Part shown: positions 62,833 to 64,000 of the stretch, in pieces | Position numbering within the stretch: position 1 is the stretch's first letter | Layout: the number at the start of each line of letters is the position of its first letter | Assembly: GCA_902592265.1 (NCBI GenBank) | Contig: CACJDV010000003.1 | Span: 1 to 64,000, forward strand | Reading direction: 5' to 3' | DNA: 64,000 nucleotides | Origin: an uncultured Pelagibacteraceae bacterium | GTDB lineage: Bacteria > Pseudomonadota > Alphaproteobacteria > Pelagibacterales > Pelagibacteraceae | Notes under the pieces: model-generated | The model's input: the letters and a program-made list of their open reading frames with translations, nothing else | Database searches by the model: none | Told to the model about the DNA's origin: nothing | Program-made: the position numbers and the translations under genes

Positions 62833-63841
62833 ATTTTGTATTTAAATAAAAAAAATAAATACTTGAACTAACTAAAAAAATCGAACTTATTTGGTGCATA
62901 GATGCAATATAAATCTGTGCACCATATAATACAGTAAAAATACCTAATATAATTTGAAGAACTATGAATATTCCTAAATAGTTAACAGATTTATATAAAT
63001 CATACATCTTGTTTCTATAAACCTTATATAAGATCAAGACATAAAAAATTCCAATCAAATAAGCTAAATTACGATGTATGAATTGTACTAAGGATGGATC
63101 ACTCAAAGCATTAACTTCAAAAAGATTATTTAAATTATTATCATCAGGGAAATATGAGTTATCCATCAAAGGCCAAGAATTATAGATTTTTCCAGCATCC
63201 ATACCCGAAACAAAGGCACCAATTGAAATTTGTAAAAAAATTAAGATTAAAAACAATAAGGGAATAGACATATTTAGTTTGTTTGTAATGTTTCTTGAAA
63301 TCTTAATCTTAAGATAATTCCAATAAATTAAAGATAAAATCAAAAAAGCGATAAGTAAATGTGCAGATAATCTAAAATGACTTACGTCTACCCTATCAAT
63401 TAATCCACTACTAACCATATACCAACCAATGAAACCTTGAAAACATATCAGAAAAAAAATAAAATAAAGATTTAATAATCTAGTAAACTTTATCTTAAAA
63501 GAAAAATAAATTAGCGGTATTAAATATATAAGACCGATCAATCTACCAAGAAATCTATGGGCCCACTCCCACCAAAAAATAACTTTAAATTCATTTAGAG
63601 TCATATTGTAATTTTGTAATTTAAATTCAGGAATTTGTTTATAAAGATTAAAATAAACAACCCAATCATTTTGGTTTAAAGGTGGAAATAAACCAGAAAA
63701 TAATTCCCATTCAGTTATGGAGAGACCTGAGTCTGTAAGTCTTGTTAAACCACCAACAATTATCATAACTGAAATAATCCAAAACATCGTTATTAACCAA
63801 ATCGATAATTGATTACTGATTTTAGGATTTATTGTATACAT
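62825..63841 (-). CDS. ctaA: Heme A synthase (COX15/CtaA)
   Basis: 338 residues from the ATG at 63841, eight helices; oxidises heme O to heme A for cytochrome aa3 oxidase. Heme-ligand and core segments: GGLTRLTDSGLSITEWE, WWEWAHRFLGRLIG, SHFRLSAHLLIAF, QISIGAFVSGMDAGKIYNSWP (GAFVSGMDAGKIYNSWP) and QFIHRNLAY. The frame extends 39 codons further upstream to 63958, but that part overlaps the divergent chorismate-mutase gene and is not conserved in kind; the shorter start is preferred. Confidence 0.93.
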   Translation of the reverse strand: MYTINPKISNQLSIWLITMFWIISVMIIVGGLTRLTDSGLSITEWELFSGLFPPLNQNDWVVYFNLYKQIPEFKLQNYNMTLNEFKVIFWWEWAHRFLGRLIGLIYLIPLIYFSFKIKFTRLLNLYFIFFLICFQGFIGWYMVSSGLIDRVDVSHFRLSAHLLIAFLILSLIYWNYLKIKISRNITNKLNMSIPLLFLILIFLQISIGAFVSGMDAGKIYNSWPLMDNSYFPDDNNLNNLFEVNALSDPSLVQFIHRNLAYLIGIFYVLILYKVYRNKMYDLYKSVNYLGIFIVLQIILGIFTVLYGAQIYIASMHQISSIFLVSSSIYFFYLNTKFN

Positions 63842-63884
63842 GGGAGGATAAATATAATAATTTTTATATAATCCAAATATATAA

Positions 63885-64000
63885 ATGTCGCCTTTAAAAA
63901 GAAAAAAACTCGGTAAAATAAGATCAGAACTAGACAAATTAGATAATTCACTAATCAAAATTATTAAAAAAAGAACTAATCTTGTAAATGAAGTCTTAAA
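63885..64000 (+). CDS. Chorismate-mutase-domain protein, N-terminus (partial)
   Basis: A frame begins at the ATG at 63885 and runs off the window after 38 codons. It reads as a charged helix with KIRSELDKLDNSLIKIIKKR then TNLVNEV, the pattern of the first helix of AroQ chorismate mutases (LRxEIDxIDxxILxLLxxRxxLV). It could be a mono-functional mutase or the start of PheA (mutase-prephenate dehydratase). Divergent from ctaA. Confidence 0.72.
   Translation, partial: MSPLKRKKLGKIRSELDKLDNSLIKIIKKRTNLVNEVL

Noticed and set aside
63842-63958. N-terminal extension of ctaA
   Set aside because: The 39 additional residues overlap the divergent chorismate-mutase-domain gene, and the ATG at 63841 gives a normal CtaA.

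Overview
This window is from a streamlined, AT-rich alphaproteobacterium, most likely of the SAR11 (Pelagibacterales) group. The evidence is low GC content, genes that abut or overlap by a few bases, Lys/Asn/Ile-rich proteins, an alphaproteobacterial gene order (argS-nagZ-scpA-scpB-tatABC-serS-yajC-secDF and mltB-rlpA-dacA-tmk-holB-metG-tatD), an NDUFS4-type complex I subunit, and a metY leader carrying SAM-II and SAM-V riboswitch-like motifs in tandem. Four tRNAs (Lys, Ser, Pro, Glu) are present. There is no rRNA, prophage, insertion sequence or CRISPR array.

Layout. 1-3 kb: end of valS, ilvD and manC on the plus strand. 3-9 kb: a PiT-like permease, an arsenate-detoxification pair (aquaporin plus arsC), and a zinc-uptake locus (zur, znuB, znuC, with divergent znuA) having two tandem Zur-type operators in the shared promoter. 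9-11 kb: an Ldh-family reductase, xth and erpA. 11-22 kb: one long operon-like run from a dGTPase through argS, nagZ, scpAB, tatABC and serS to yajC-secD-secF. 22-35 kb: a PuuD-like membrane protein, uvrA, ssb, gyrA, coaD, a cyclophilin, tgt, tRNA-Lys, an M48 protease, a DUF502 protein, recG, sdhE and tRNA-Ser. 35-43 kb: a tightly coupled wall and DNA-metabolism operon from rarD to a PhnP-like hydrolase. 43-48 kb: glutathione peroxidase, nhaA, a zinc-ribbon protein, tRNA-Pro, NDUFS4-like, SbmA/BacA-like, glpX and tRNA-Glu.

48-56 kb is the accessory region. A GIY-YIG protein beside tRNA-Glu is followed by five surface-glycan genes (a bimodular glycosyltransferase, an FkbM methyltransferase, two GT2 and one GT4 enzyme), then a tyrosine recombinase, a small membrane protein, a roughly 165-base GC-rich block rich in perfect hairpins (candidate structured RNA or folded recombination site), a short ogt and about 450 bases of non-coding DNA. 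56-64 kb returns to core genes: EamA and AEC transporters, hom, a previously unlisted 53-residue lipoprotein, argC, rpsI, rplM, the riboswitch-controlled metY, ctaA and the start of a chorismate-mutase-domain gene.

Recurring themes are zinc economy (Znu/Zur system; a Tgt that has lost two of its four zinc-ligand cysteines; a Zur-like protein with almost no histidines), erosion of the SPOR/RlpA cell-wall proteins at positions where relatives keep full versions, and extreme compaction, with several convergent gene pairs overlapping at their stop codons.
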